Origin: Cladocopium goreaui
Lineage: Eukaryota; Sar; Dinophyceae; Suessiales; Symbiodiniaceae
DNA: 64,000 nucleotides
Assembly: GCA_947184155.2 (NCBI GenBank)
Contig: CAMXCT020003702.1
Coordinates: 80,001-144,000, forward strand
Reading direction: 5' to 3'
Numbering within the stretch: position 1 is the first letter of the stretch; every line of letters begins with the position of its first letter. The notes under the pieces were generated by a model. That model saw only the letters and a list, made by a program, of their open reading frames with translations, did not search any database and was not told where the DNA came from. The translations under genes and the position numbers were made by a program. Shown one piece after another: positions 51,311 through 61,470 of this stretch.

Positions 51311-51529
51311 ATGGTGATTTCAATCGGATTTTAGCGTGATTGGATTGAAATTCAGATGGGGCTTCAATATGTTTTAATGGGTTTTCAGCTATTTCAATGG
51401 GATTTCAGTGGGAGATGATGGGATTTGTTCGGGTTTTTTTCGGCCAAGAAATCACCATATGACTACCCAGTTATCATCCTCTGGTGATGTTTCTAGCTGG
51501 GAAATCCCTCATAAATGGAGGTTTCATAT

Positions 51530-51663
51530 CTGGGTAAATGAAATCATATTTCACTAACCTGAATTAAGGCAGGCCATTAATTTGGGGATGACTTTCCTGA
51601 TTAATTAACCATGATTTCCAGGGCTCGGGAGAACAGGGTTCGGTCGTGATCAAATTTACCCGA
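51530..51663. repeat. MITE family C copy, long variant
   Basis: CTGGGTAAATGAAATCATATTTCACTAACCTG left; GGTTCGGTCGTGATCAAATTTACCCGAG right. The same variant (with TCGGTCGTGATCAAATTTACCC) is at 60212. Confidence 0.88.
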
Positions 51664-52092
51664 GCCATGGATGATTTTTCGGCGAAAATCATCGATCCAG
51701 GTGGGGGATTTTCCATCTTTGATGACACTGGAGGGTTTTTTTGTAGGGGATACTGCAGTTGTACAGGGAGAACAAAACATACCACTTCCAGTTATTAGAT
51801 GGGAGTGGAGGACTTTCGCAATGAGAAATCTCGAACTCATGAAAACTTCAAAGAACCATTTTTTAAGGAACAAAGGTGAGGTGTCAAGATTTAAAGCAGC
51901 AAGTTTGAATCTGATTTTAGACAAATTCATTCCCACAGATCTAGCAAAAAATCAGATTAATTACCAGATTTTACCAGATTTATCAGCAATTTTAAGGGTG
52001 ATTTGGAAAACAGTCGCGCGTTGAAATCCCCACGAGGTCACCCCCTTGGAATCACCGATCTGCGCAGGGATATCCCATTTTCATACTGGGTA

Positions 52093-52200
52093 TACCCTCT
52101 GGTAAACATACAAAAAGCTATTGAACATGGCCATTGAAATAGTGGATCTACCCATTGAAAATGGTGATTTTCCATAGTTATGTTAGTTTACCAGAGGGTA
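52093..52200. repeat. MITE family A copy
   Basis: TACCCTCTGGTAAACATACAAAAAGC left; CATAGTTATGTTAGTTTACCAGAGGGTA right. Confidence 0.9.
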
Positions 52201-52214
52201 ACTGGAAACCATAT

Positions 52215-52323
52215 CTGGTTGGTGGTGCAATAACTATCTTGAAAAATGATGGAGTTCGTCAATGGGAAGGATGACATCCCATATATGAAATGGAAAAAAA
52301 ACATGTTTGAAACCACCAACCAG
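52215..52323. repeat. MITE family B copy
   Basis: CTGGTTGGTGGTGCAATAACTATCTTG left; CATGTTTGAAACCACCAACCAG right; ATAT on both sides. Confidence 0.9.
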
Positions 52324-52440
52324 ATATACTACAGCTAATAAACGCTTACCATTGGTTCTTGATGGTTAAAAGAACTTCACCATTTCTGGATATCTCAGTT
52401 GGTTCATATAATTCAGATACTACAACTGGTAACTATTTAT

Positions 52441-52547
52441 AAGGGGTTTCCTAAAATGGTGGTACCCCTAAAGCATCCGTTTTAATAGGATGTTCTATTA
52501 TAAACCATCCATTTTGGGAGTAGATCTATTTCAGGAAACCTCTATAC
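52441..52547. repeat. MITE family F copy with 22-bp direct flanking repeats
   Basis: AGGGGTTTCCTAAAATGG left, TTTCAGGAAACCTCTATAC right. ACTACAACTGGTAACTATTTAT (52419-52440) recurs at 52548-52569 with one mismatch. Confidence 0.8.
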
Positions 52548-52745
52548 ACTACAACTGGTAACCATTTATTGCATCTCCATGGTTTTTTCTGAAATTTCAA
52601 TCCAAGATCTATCTCGCAAAAACAAAAACCCCTCTCCTGCTGGGAGACCTAATTGTGTTTTCTCCATCACCCGTTTTCTGAGTTTTCTGCAAGGATTGTG
52701 TAGGAAAATGTTTCCCACTAAAATTTGCCCAGCAAACATCAACCA

Positions 52746-52878
52746 TACAATGTGGGGCCCCCGTTCGATAGCTAAGTTGGGGGCCACATAACTCCAATAA
52801 CTATGGTTTATGGTACTTATAACTATAGTATTCATGGGGTTTATAAACCAACTTATAACTGAGGGGCCCCACATTGTA
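52746..52878. repeat. MITE family D copy
   Basis: TACAATGTGGGGCCCC at the left is the exact reverse complement of GGGGCCCCACATTGTA at the right. The interior has CGTTCGATAGCTAAGTTGGGGGCC and TATGGTTTATGG. Confidence 0.9.
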
Positions 52879-53128
52879 GTAAACATAAAATAATGATGTT
52901 CTATCCACTATGTCTATGTCAATTATACTACGTCAATCCACTATGTCTATCCTATTGAATTCTGCCAACATAAATATGTTCCGTTCGCAGTTCAGTGGAT
53001 TGACATCCCGTTTAAAAACAATTCATTTTCCATCATTTTGGACCTAACTTCTCTTCAAAAGACCCATAAAAATCATTCAAAATCCTGATTTTTCCATCAC
53101 CCTCCTATTGAATAATGCCAACATAAAC

Positions 53129-53231
53129 TAATTGGTGGTATACCTACCCCCTGTTAAATATGAGTTCGTCACATTGAATCATCATCCCAACTATTGGGGA
53201 AAATAAAAAAATGTTCCAAACCACCAACCAG
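53129..53231. repeat. MITE family B copy, degenerate left end
   Basis: AATTGGTGGTATACCTACCCCCTG left; TTCCAAACCACCAACCAG right. It is immediately followed by a family A element. Confidence 0.82.
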
Positions 53232-53344
53232 TACCCTCTGGTAAACATACAAAAACCTATGGAAAATCACCATGCTATCAATGGCTAAATCAACTATTTC
53301 TATGGCCATTTTCAAGTTCGCAAACTGTTAGTTTACCAGAGGGT
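53232..53344. repeat. MITE family A copy
   Basis: TACCCTCTGGTAAACATACAAAAACC left; AAGTTCGCAAACTGTTAGTTTACCAGAGGGTA right. An ATCCCATTAAATC minisatellite follows to about 53450. Confidence 0.9.
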
Positions 53345-53459
53345 AAATCCCATTAATATCCCATTGAATCACTATGAAATCCCATCAAATCCCATTAAAT
53401 CCCATTAAAACCCATTGAATCACTATAAAATCCCATTAAATCACTGAAAACCCCCTCTG

Positions 53460-53570
53460 AATTTCCCGTGTCCAGGAGACGTGTGGATGTTGTCATCTTT
53501 GCCAATACCCTTGTAGAGCCATTCGTTGTAAACCCCCGCCGAGGCGCTGACCTCGCTCCAAACGACATGG
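53460..53570 (-). other. exon-like island
   Basis: The minus frame reads VVWSEVSASAGVYNEWLYKG, then IGKDDNIHTSPGHG. Rich in W/Y/N/D and clearly protein-like; family unknown. Confidence 0.5.
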
Positions 53571-53829
53571 GGATTTCAAAATGGTGATTTTTCAGGGGAA
53601 AATCAGGGGAAAATCATCGAACATCATGGGGACATGATGATTTTTGTGGTGATTTTAAGGGGATTCATTGGTGATTTTCATGGGATGAACCATGATTTCC
53701 AATGGAAACATGAGGATTTATGGAAGAACAAGCCATGAACACTGGGGATATCTGGGGATTCAACGTGAATCCTTCTGAAAGACTACAGTTTTACCATGTG
53801 ACAACACCAATCATGACCTTGAATCAAAG

Positions 53830-53900
53830 AAGGAACCGGTGCCAAGTCTGAGATTCCGTGCCCAAACGTAGAGGATCACCAGCAACACGCCCACTGAGTC
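53830..53900 (-). other. exon-like island, membrane segment
   Basis: The minus frame reads MHIDSVGVLLVILYVWARNL then RLG, preceded by AG and followed by an apparent GC donor (CTTG then GCACCG). VGVLLVILYVWA would span a membrane. It may belong to the same gene as the islands at 48.9-53.6 kb. Confidence 0.5.
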
Positions 53901-54664
53901 AATATGCATCCTACGGACCGGATGCCATTTCAAATAAGAAACTTCACCAGAAATTGGATGCCTGATTTCAAGTGGGTTTGTTTGGGAAATCTACAAGCAA
54001 CCCATGTTTTGGATGTTTTTTTCGTCAAATTGTTGTGTTTCCTATCAATGTTCCCATCAACCAATTCTGGCAGGGAAACAATGGGACTCATCTGGCGGTC
54101 GAGAACTGGAAAAAATACCCAATGGTCAAGTCCTACACATTCCAAAAATATCGATTTATCTAAAGGTATCTAACGGTATATTTTAGTAGGTCGATTTATA
54201 TACCGCAGCTTTAATCTTAGATACCCTGCAAAAAAAAACAAAAAACAGTTGTTGATTCGAAGGTCCAAATTGACAGCAAACATCTGCAGAATATCGGACA
54301 TATACAAAAAACATCACACAACAACTCAACATTTATGGTCACGTAGTTAAAACATTCAAAACCTAGAGGCAGTCAAACATTATATAATGATATTTATAAT
54401 GTAACCCAACGGAGGTTTTTCCTCAGTCATGGGGCTACCCCGGCCTTTTCCCACTTGTGGCATCTGACGGCCAACCGGCAGACACTGCACCTGAGACATG
54501 GGAAAAATCCATGGACAAATCCTCCCAAAGGTCGGGGAAAATCATAGAATTTCAGGAAAAATCATGAAAAATCATGAGCAAGATGAAGCCCACGAACCCG
54601 AATGCTCACACGTATGTTGAAGATAACGATGTTAAAGTATCGATAATGATATGAGATGCAAATG

Positions 54665-55057
54665 TCAATGCTCAAACCTATCGTGAAACAGTGGAACAAC
54701 GTCATTGCTCCGGAACTGTTTTCTCTCCGCGACAGCAGCCTCATTCAGCAGTTCATCGGGAAGTGACGCTTTCTGCGTTTTCAGACGGTCCCAGCGTCGT
54801 GCCAGCAAGAACCACACGGGACACCGCCACGACGTAGTCCAACCAATCGTCGACAAAATTCCGTTGCAAAACATCATGACCAACATGAATGTGTATCTTT
54901 GACACGTCGAGTCGCTGTCTGCATGCAAGCCCAAACGTCGTGCGAAAACAATCGTCAGCCCACATAACCCCTCAGGTACGCAGGGAAGAAAAGAAACTTT
55001 CCAACAGAAAAAGCAAGATCGTACCACCGTCATCTCCCACTCGCAGGCTGCAATCAC
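54665..55057 (-). other. long open minus-strand island
   Basis: 130 codons open on the minus strand (GLCGLTIVFARRLGLHADSD ... SLPDELLNEAAVAERKQF) ending at a stop. A second minus frame over 54753-54965 (KIHIHVGHDVLQRNFVDDWL) is equally protein-like. I cannot decide between them, or exclude non-coding GC-rich DNA. Confidence 0.35.
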
Positions 55058-55149
55058 ATAAACATGTCCCTAGCGACCACTGAAGCATTGCTCACAAAGG
55101 AAAACCAACACAACTTCGATAGACGGTCCGCTTGCAGCATATGCATTCG

Positions 55150-55560
55150 GAGAATTGCAATCGAATCAACAAGCCCAGTCATCACTGCGTTACATGAAGC
55201 CAAGGCACTGCGATGTCGACGGAGTTTTCGATTATCATGCAGTAGTATATGGCACACGTTGCACAAACTCCAGAAGCAACGCCTCTTGCCGCAGCAAACC
55301 ATGCAGATATCTCAGCTGCACACAGCGCAGAAAGCTCGGCAGCAGCACCGCAGCAAGGACACCGAGCAGCATAGTTAGCGGCAGCAGCAGCGCCAAGCAG
55401 CAGCGCCAAGCAGCAGCCGCAAGCCGCGACAAGCCAGAGCGCAGCAGCGGCAACATACCGCGCGGCACGCCCTCGCAAGCAGTTCTGGCGCGCAAGCTTA
55501 CGCCATTGCAGCGAAAAAAGAAGGACACATCCATCACGTGTCTGAAAACTGCGGATGTGT
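55150..55560. repeat. CAG/GCAGC-rich low-complexity region
   Basis: GCAGCAGCAGCGCCAAGCAGCAGC (55380-55420) and neighbours. Open frames on both strands (Ala/Cys/Leu-rich or Gln/Arg-rich) are probably composition artefacts. Confidence 0.6.
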
Positions 55561-55929
55561 CTACAAACAAAGATCTTCAACAACATCGCCGTCAACCTTC
55601 ATGCCTGAATCAGCAACACTTCCGTGCATGCGACATTTGCTTGCATATCTCTCACGAACATTCGAAAATCACCATCTTGCAATATCCCTAAAAACAACAT
55701 TCCTCATGAACTGTGACTGCTTAACGTTCTCTTGCTATTGAGCACAGCCGAAATGTTTGCCGACACAGAACCAAAAATATATAAACGACACTGTGTGAAA
55801 TCTGGATGAGGCCACACAGCAACTTTCCACCTTCAACATAATCGCACTCTTGCCATATATTTACAAACCGCAAGCCTCACTGAACCAACAATCTAGTATA
55901 TTCAAAATTTGAAACCTTGGCAAAGGAGA

Positions 55930-57010
55930 CATTTTGCAATTTCCCCCATAGACACGGCGACGCCACAGGACAACCAAAGACTCGAAACGAGACTCGTAAG
56001 TGCAGAAAAACGAACATTTCATGCGAGACTTCATCCAATTTTAACATTTTCGTCGCGTTGGAATGTCACAAAGTGCCACGCCTGCCATGCAAAACGACAT
56101 GACAACCTGCATGGAAACATTCGAAAAGGAGGTGTTTTGCCGCTTCCCCCATAGACACAACGACGCCACAGGAAAACGAGACACACAGACAAGACACGTG
56201 GATGCAGAAAAAAGAGCGTTTCGTGCGAGACTTCCTCCAATTGTGACATTTGCGACACATGATCAAACAGGTTGGAATGTCAAAAAGTGCCACGTCTGCC
56301 ACGCAAAACAACATGACAACCTGCTTGGAAACATTCGAAAAGGAGAGGTTTTCCAGCTTCCCCCATGGACACGGCGACGCCACAGAAACACAAGCGCCGC
56401 AAGACAAGACACGTGGATACAGAAAAACTAGCATTTTGTGCGAGACTTCCGGCAATTTTCACAGTTGCCGACAAGATAAAAAGACAAGTTTTGCAGCTTC
56501 CCCCATAGACACGGCGAGGCCACGGGAAAACCAGACACGCGAGAAGAGACAGGTGGGAGCACCAAAACGAGCATTTTGTGCGAGACTTCCTCCACTTTTC
56601 ACACTTTGCAGCTTCAAAATCGACGTTTTCCTACGAGTTTTCCTTAGAACCTGAAAATTTGCAACCTCAAAATCGATGTTTCGTGCGAGGCTTCCGTCAA
56701 TTTTCAGCACATGTCAGAAAATGCCACGCCTGCCACGGAATTTGCACCTTGTCACCACTTGACGCAGCCCTGCCAATGCGATTTACAAAAAACACGCCAC
56801 AGGACGCGTCTAAAGTGCTGCGCCTGCCACGAAAAATGACGATGGACGCGTCCAAAGTGCTGCGCCTGCCACGAAAACTGCAACACATCTTCTGAAAACG
56901 TCGCAAAAGTATTGCGCCTGCCACGCAAAACGACTTTCGACACGTTGCAGAACACGTCTGAATGTCACGAAGTGCCACGCCTGCCACGCGAAACGAAGCA
57001 ACCAGACGTC
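55930..57010. repeat. field of diverged repeats around GCGCCTGCCACGCAAAACGAC
   Basis: Two interleaved motifs. AGTGCCACGCCTGCCACGCAAAACGAC-like sequence is at 56073, 56286, 56721, 56815, 56856, 56909 and 56971. TTCCCCCATAGACACGGCGACGCCAC-like sequence is at 55941, 56144, 56358 and 56498, with a remnant near 57045. Spacings of 203, 214 and 140 bp show a decayed tandem array. Confidence 0.8.
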
Positions 57011-57074
57011 TGAAACCTCCAAAAAGGACCACCTCTGTAAAACTTCCCATAGGCACGGCCATACGGTCCTCACG

Positions 57075-57130
57075 CGAACGGTTGCGAACGGTTGCGGACG
57101 GTTGCGAACGGTTGCGACCACAAACGCAAC
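57075..57130. repeat. GGTTGCGAAC 10-bp repeat
   Basis: GCGAACGGTTGCGAACGGTTGCGGACGGTTGCGAACGGTTGCGACC, four to five units of 10 bp. Confidence 0.85.
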
Positions 57131-57494
57131 GTCGAGCGAACACACCCTCAGCCCCCAGACCCCCAGAGTGAAACGGGAACCCTTGCTACGCATTCGGGAA
57201 AAATCATGAAAAATCAGGAAGGTTGGAGGAAGGGGTGTGGACAAATGCGGTTCCCAGCAACAGCCATGCAGTGTCTTGGTGCTGCCTTTTTAGAATGGCA
57301 GATCCATTGCCGCACCACCTCATCCTCACATCACTTTATCACCAAAAAAAACACTTCAGAACCTGAAATTCCATTGCAAACCTACCAAAGCAAAAAGGCT
57401 TTTGCATTCCAGACCAATATCAATTTTCTAGGGCGAAACTACAACCACTTGCGGTACATCTACAGATCTTCGCCACTTCTTGGGTCCTACTAAT

Positions 57495-57596
57495 GCCCCA
57501 TTTCTGGTGGATCATCTCGGAGCTTCCACCAGATTCCACCAGGGCGTCCGCACCCAGAAAGAGGAGAACCAGGGCAAACCACTTGCGGCCACCCAT
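57495..57596 (-). other. possible first exon with signal peptide
   Basis: From ATG at 57596 the minus strand reads MGGRKWFALVLLFLGADALV, then ESGGSSEMIHQKWGI. A basic start, an LVLLFL core and a small-residue A-D-A site give a textbook signal peptide. A GT donor (CTG then GTGGAA) after ADAL would end the exon near 57540. It could open the co-directional series of islands downstream. Confidence 0.45.
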
Positions 57597-57904
57597 GGTG
57601 CGCCCAAAGACCCACCTTAAAAAACGCTATTGGAACGCCATGGGGCCCTGGGATGTGAGCCATGGGCCATTGGATCAGCGCCAAACGCTGGTTGCGTTGC
57701 GTGAGTTTTTGGTGGATATTCATCCACTGAAAAATATCTTCAATGTGGGACATGGATTTTCATAGATTTGACCTATAGGTTTTGACCTATCCCAAACCTA
57801 TATCATGGATACTGGTTTGGAAGAATATTTCTGCCTGTGGTAGCTATGGTAGGTTGATGCATGTCACTCCAAAACATCAACCCATCAATAGAGTTACTTT
57901 TAAT

Positions 57905-57975
57905 CTGGTTGGTGGTTGACCTACCATCTTGAAAAATGATGGAGTTCGTCAATGGGAAGGATGACATCCCATATA
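57905..57975. repeat. MITE family B copy, right half missing
   Basis: CTGGTTGGTGGTTGACCTACCATCTTG through GGATGACATCCCATATA, then another family B copy begins. Confidence 0.85.
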
Positions 57976-58068
57976 CTGGTTGGTGGTATACCTACCCTTG
58001 TGAAAAATATTAGTCAGTTGGGATTATTATTCTCAATATATGGAAAAATGTTCCAAACCACCAACCAG
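57976..58068. repeat. MITE family B copy
   Basis: CTGGTTGGTGGTATACCTACCCTTGTG left; AATGTTCCAAACCACCAACCAG right. Confidence 0.9.
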
Positions 58069-58529
58069 TAATGGTTCACGTGGAGGCTGAAGTGAATCGA
58101 TTGGGAATTCCCGGCCCAGGTCCCCAGGGTATCGGACCACCATACGATGCCCGTGGTCAGAATCTTTGCCTTGCACCCGTGCTGTCACCGGGTGATTCGT
58201 CAGGGTGGTTTTCAAACAGAACAAAAAGTTGCATTCGACATGTTCTTTTTGCTGCAAAAAAACGACAAAATGCATTCTATGCATTTCAAGGTGCGATTGT
58301 CCCACGATGGAACCTTTCTTTCTATTTTTCAGAGGTATTCCGAAATTCGACATTTTGTCAGTTTTGTCTAAAACGGAATTTCACATCCAATTCATGGAAA
58401 TTCTGAGGGGTTTTAAAACACCATGGCATCACCATGTTTGGACACACAGCAAAATGTCAAAATTCTTCGGGGAAATCGACCATTTCAAAACACCAAAGAT
58501 GGATTTTACACATTGACGCATCTATAACA

Positions 58530-58562
58530 TCAATAGCTTTTGGTATGTTTACCAGAGGGTAT
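58530..58562. repeat. MITE family A right-end fragment
   Basis: CAATAGCTTTTGGTATGTTTACCAGAGGGTA. Confidence 0.65.
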
Positions 58563-58804
58563 ATCCCATTAAACCACTATAAATCCCATTAAACATGGGG
58601 TTTTGCCAACATTTGGTGTTGATTCTTTGGTAGTGTTTTCATGGTATCCATCACTAAAACGACTATAAAACGACTAAAACCATCTTTAAAAAACTTCCAT
58701 GGAAGATCAGCATTTACCATGATAACCATTAATCGCCATTATTCACCACTATTCTATCACCATATAATTTCCTGTTTTTCCCCATCTTCATCTGGATTTC
58801 TCGC

Positions 58805-58874
58805 CTGAACGAGCACCTGCTCAGTGGCGGGATCCATGTGCTGATTGTTCAGCATATCCAAGTTGTTGTTCAAC
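58805..58874 (-). CDS. nucleotide-sugar transporter, exon with NNL...DPAT...Q motif
   Basis: Reads LNNNLDMLNNQHMDPATEQV then LVQ. This corresponds to the conserved (Q)NNL.Y.A...LD.AT..V.YQ block of the SLC35A-type nucleotide-sugar transporters, Golgi or ER antiporters that exchange a nucleotide sugar for a nucleoside monophosphate. The exon is 70 nt, preceded by TTCAG and followed by GCGAGA (GC donor). Its first base completes the Ser codon split from the upstream exon. The usual QLK(I/V) continuation is not found downstream in this window, so the gene may use a distant exon or be incomplete. Confidence 0.75.
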
Positions 58875-59014
58875 CTGAAGTCTGGATAAGGAGACTTGCT
58901 CCTGAAAGCTGGAGAAAATCTGGAGAAACTCTGGAGAAATGGGATATCCGCCGACCCCAGCGGACAGCAAGGGAAAGCGCGCTCGAGGAAGAGTGTTGCC
59001 TTCTTCACCATGGG

Positions 59015-59190
59015 CCCAGTTAAAACTCGACAGCTGACATCCCGCAGAGCCCGGCGAAACCTTTTCTTTCAAGTCAAGGGCCGTCCGATCCACCCCATCG
59101 GCCCTGCAAACCGAGGTGCCACCCCCCTGCCCACTCAAGCGGGCTTCCGCCACACCAACGCTGATGCTGCCGCAGTGCGCAATGCGTTGT
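59015..59190 (-). other. GC-rich exon-like island
   Basis: The minus frame reads GVAEARLSGQGGGTSVCRAD, then GVDRTALDLKEKVSPG. It lies within an intron of the transporter gene; a plus frame is also open. Unassigned. Confidence 0.25.
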
Positions 59191-59304
59191 CGATGAAACT
59201 GTGAAACCTTGAAGCAGGTCCCCATAGCGCCGACCAAACCACTGTTGTGAAAACAACACCTATTTGACGATTTTTGCCCACTACGAGACTGAGAAAACAA
59301 CTGC

Positions 59305-59406
59305 AGGGGTAACAACAACAACAACACCACCACCACCACCACCAGCAGCAGCAGCAGCAGCAACTGCAACTGCAACAACTGCAACAACAACGACAACAAC
59401 AACAGC

Positions 59407-59441
<35 letters not shown>

Positions 59442-59445
59442 CCCT
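59305..59445. repeat. (CAA)n/(CAC)n/(CAG)n microsatellite
   Basis: AACAACAACAACACCACCACC, then CAGCAGCAGCAGCAGCAA and a long AACAACAAC run. The poly-Leu and poly-Thr open frames across it are artefacts. It lies in a transporter intron. Confidence 0.95.
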
Positions 59446-59504
59446 TGGGGCAGCGCCGGTGTGCGAAGCCCTACAATAACATTGATATAGTTTAACCATG
59501 TTGA

Positions 59505-59550
59505 GCCGTGTTTAATCATGTTTAACCATGTTTAACAATGTTTGACCATG
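59505..59550. repeat. ATGTTTAACC short tandem repeat
   Basis: CATGTTTAACCATGTTTAACAATGTTTGACCATGTTG, four units of about 11 bp. Confidence 0.8.
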
Positions 59551-59701
59551 TTGAACAATGATTTAATAATTGATCAATTGATATATTGTTTCTGAGTTGA
59601 TCTGTGAATCTAGATTGTTCAACATATCCTGAAATGGATAAGGAACAATTGGCCTGGCAGCCCGGAGCTGACATTCGAGTGGTGGTTTACATTAAGTTCG
59701 T

Positions 59702-59749
59702 TACCATCTGGTTATTTAACATAGCCATGGAAAATCACCATTTTTAATT
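59702..59749. repeat. MITE family A left-end fragment
   Basis: TACCATCTGGTTATTTAACATAGCCATGGAAAATCACCATTTTTAA. Confidence 0.75.
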
Positions 59750-59823
59750 CCCGAGAGCGTCTGAGCGCAGGGTTCTTCCAATAGTGGGGGTCTGTAAAAC
59801 ATCTTCTCATCTTCACATCTTCA

Positions 59824-59927
59824 TGTGAGTAAAACCATGTCATGTTTACCACCCATGACTGGGAATGGTAACCATACCACCTATAAAAATGGTGATGATG
59901 CAAATGACATTGTTTTACCCACATTAC
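59824..59927. repeat. MITE family E copy
   Basis: GTGAGTAAAACCATGTCATG left; ATGACATTGTTTTACCCACATTA right; the interior TGACTGGGAATGGTAACCATACCACCTATAAAA is shared with 63.06 kb. Confidence 0.85.
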
Positions 59928-59982
59928 AACACGTAGGATTGCACCCATGGATGAAGTTACAACATCCGCCAGGCGCCCCTGC

Positions 59983-60015
59983 GAATAGAGAGCCGAAGGG
60001 AAGGCAAAGGCCAAC
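59983..60015 (-). CDS. nucleotide-sugar transporter, 33-nt exon (LAFAFPSALYS)
   Basis: Encodes LAFAFPSALY plus parts of flanking codons. This is the (A)(V/F)PA.LY membrane segment that precedes the NNL block in SLC35A-type transporters. It begins after CCCCAG and ends at TC before GCAGGG (GC donor). Phases fit both neighbours: TG-G gives Trp upstream and TC-G gives Ser downstream. Confidence 0.72.
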
Positions 60016-60211
60016 CTGGGGCGTGGCCACGGGTAAACCCGGGTAGGACTTGAGAATTTCTGATACCCGAAACGGTGTCATCAAACATGGCTATTTAAGG
60101 GAAATGCCAGGTATTTACATAGGAAAAAAAAGATCAAAACTCAATGGTGGCCTTCCATTGCCATGTTTGATTACCCGAGTGTAAATCTCAACAAAACATT
60201 TGGCCATTCAT

Positions 60212-60337
60212 CTGGGTAAATGAAATCATATTTCACTAACCTGACTTGTTGGGCCATAAAAGGGGATGATTCCCTAAAATAAACCATGATTCCAGGGTTC
60301 GGGAGAACAGGGTTCGGTCGTGATCAAATTTACCCAG
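60212..60337. repeat. MITE family C copy, long variant
   Basis: CTGGGTAAATGAAATCATATTTCACTAACCTG left; GGTCGTGATCAAATTTACCCAG right. Confidence 0.9.
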
Positions 60338-60469
60338 ATTCATGATAATTCACAATGAAATCCCGCTGATTTGAAGTCAAATTGGGCTTAGTTGCTCCGC
60401 ATCATGGTCCATGATTTACAGGCCCCGAGGTCGCTCGTGTCGCGCCAGGGCTGGAGGTTTCCTAGAATG

Positions 60470-60857
60470 TGAGGCCCCCGTTCGATAGCTAAGTTGGGGG
60501 CCACATAACTCCAATAACTATGGTTTATGGTACTTATAACTATAGTTACTGGGGCGAATCTAAACCAACTTATAACTGGGGGCTACCCCCAGGTATCATC
60601 CATGTTTTTTTCAGGGATTTGCCATGAAATATTCACCATCCAGCGATAAAGGAGTACCCCCATGACTATGGAAACCCCCATATGGGGATGGTACAGGATG
60701 GTGCCACCCAGTGATGTTAGTTGGTTTATAGTTTATAAACTCCATGAATACTATAGTTATATATATATAGCATAATCATGCATAAACCATAGAATTCAGC
60801 CACTTATAAGGTAACTCATAAGGCAAGTGAACGCTATCGAACGGGGGCCCCATCCTG
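60470..60857. repeat. composite MITE family D structure
   Basis: GAGGCCCCCGTTCGATAGC at the left and GCTATCGAACGGGGGCCCC at the right form long inverted ends 390 bp apart. Two half-elements in opposite orientation (60470-60595 and about 60684-60857) share TATGGTTTATGG/CCATAAACCATA, suggesting a head-to-head pair or a fold-back element. Confidence 0.75.
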
Positions 60858-61016
60858 TATTGTTGGTTATATACCCCGATCATATTCCCATTGTTGTTGG
60901 TTTATACCCTATTAAAACTACTATTAATCACAATTAACCACTATACAATCCATGTATAATCCATATATCATCCATATAAATCAGCATGGAAAATCCATGG
61001 ACCATTTACAGATGAT

Positions 61017-61111
61017 TACCCTCTGGTAATTTAACATAACTATGGAAAATCACCATGCTATTCATGGGAAAATCCACTATTTTCATGGGAAAATCCACTA
61101 TTTCGAGGTAA
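61017..61111. repeat. MITE family A left part
   Basis: TACCCTCTGGTAATTTAACATAACTATGG followed by a duplicated CATGGGAAAATCCACTATTT. The right arm is missing. Confidence 0.75.
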
Positions 61112-61161
61112 GTCCCTTAAGACACCCATGGTCACCGGATGCCCACGGGATGCCCAGTCGC

Positions 61162-61199
61162 CACGTCCTCACAGAAGTCCCAAGCACATCCTTTAGTGC
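61162..61199 (-). CDS. nucleotide-sugar transporter, 38-nt exon (ALKDVLGTSVRTW)
   Basis: Reads ALKDVLGTSVRTW, the cytosolic helix that precedes the LA.A.PA.LY segment in SLC35A-type transporters. It starts after GTCAG and ends at TG before GCGACT (GC donor). Joining to the next exon gives RTW-LAFAFP in phase. It was accepted because of this phase agreement and its position between the two stronger exons. Confidence 0.6.
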
Positions 61200-61249
61200 C
61201 TGACGTTTTGTGGCACGTGGGCATGGCAGGTTGAAATGCTTGGAGATGA

Positions 61250-61470
61250 GATCAATAACCATAAATCATATGGATAAATAATAGGAACATATATAGGTAA
61301 TATATAGATAAATATATCCTATTTATATAGATAAATATCCTATTATCCTATATTTTGTATGTATGATAAATAATATGGATAAATAATAGGAAATATAGGA
61401 TGCTTATTTATCTCATACTTGGAGATGAGATAAATAACCATACATGGCCATACATAAATAACTATGGATA
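61250..61470. repeat. imperfect ATAGATAAATAATAGGA repeat
   Basis: ATATGGATAAATAATAGGAA occurs twice (61269 and 61373), with GAGATAAATAACCATA and GAGATCAATAACCATA in the same region. Confidence 0.6.

Noticed and set aside
55155-55691. Long open frames on both strands in CAG-rich DNA
   Set aside because: Overlapping low-complexity frames with no family resemblance; likely due to high GC and triplet repeats.
57620-57745. HQKLTQRNQRLALIQW as the next nucleotide-sugar transporter exon
   Set aside because: It loosely resembles the L...QW.AL segment but lacks the preceding conserved K(I/V)L.TALFS part, and no phase-compatible splice sites were found.
58821-59519. 232-codon minus-strand frame with poly-Leu
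   Set aside because: The N-terminal half is a translated (CAA)n microsatellite. Only the segment at 58805-58874 is accepted as coding, in another exon context.
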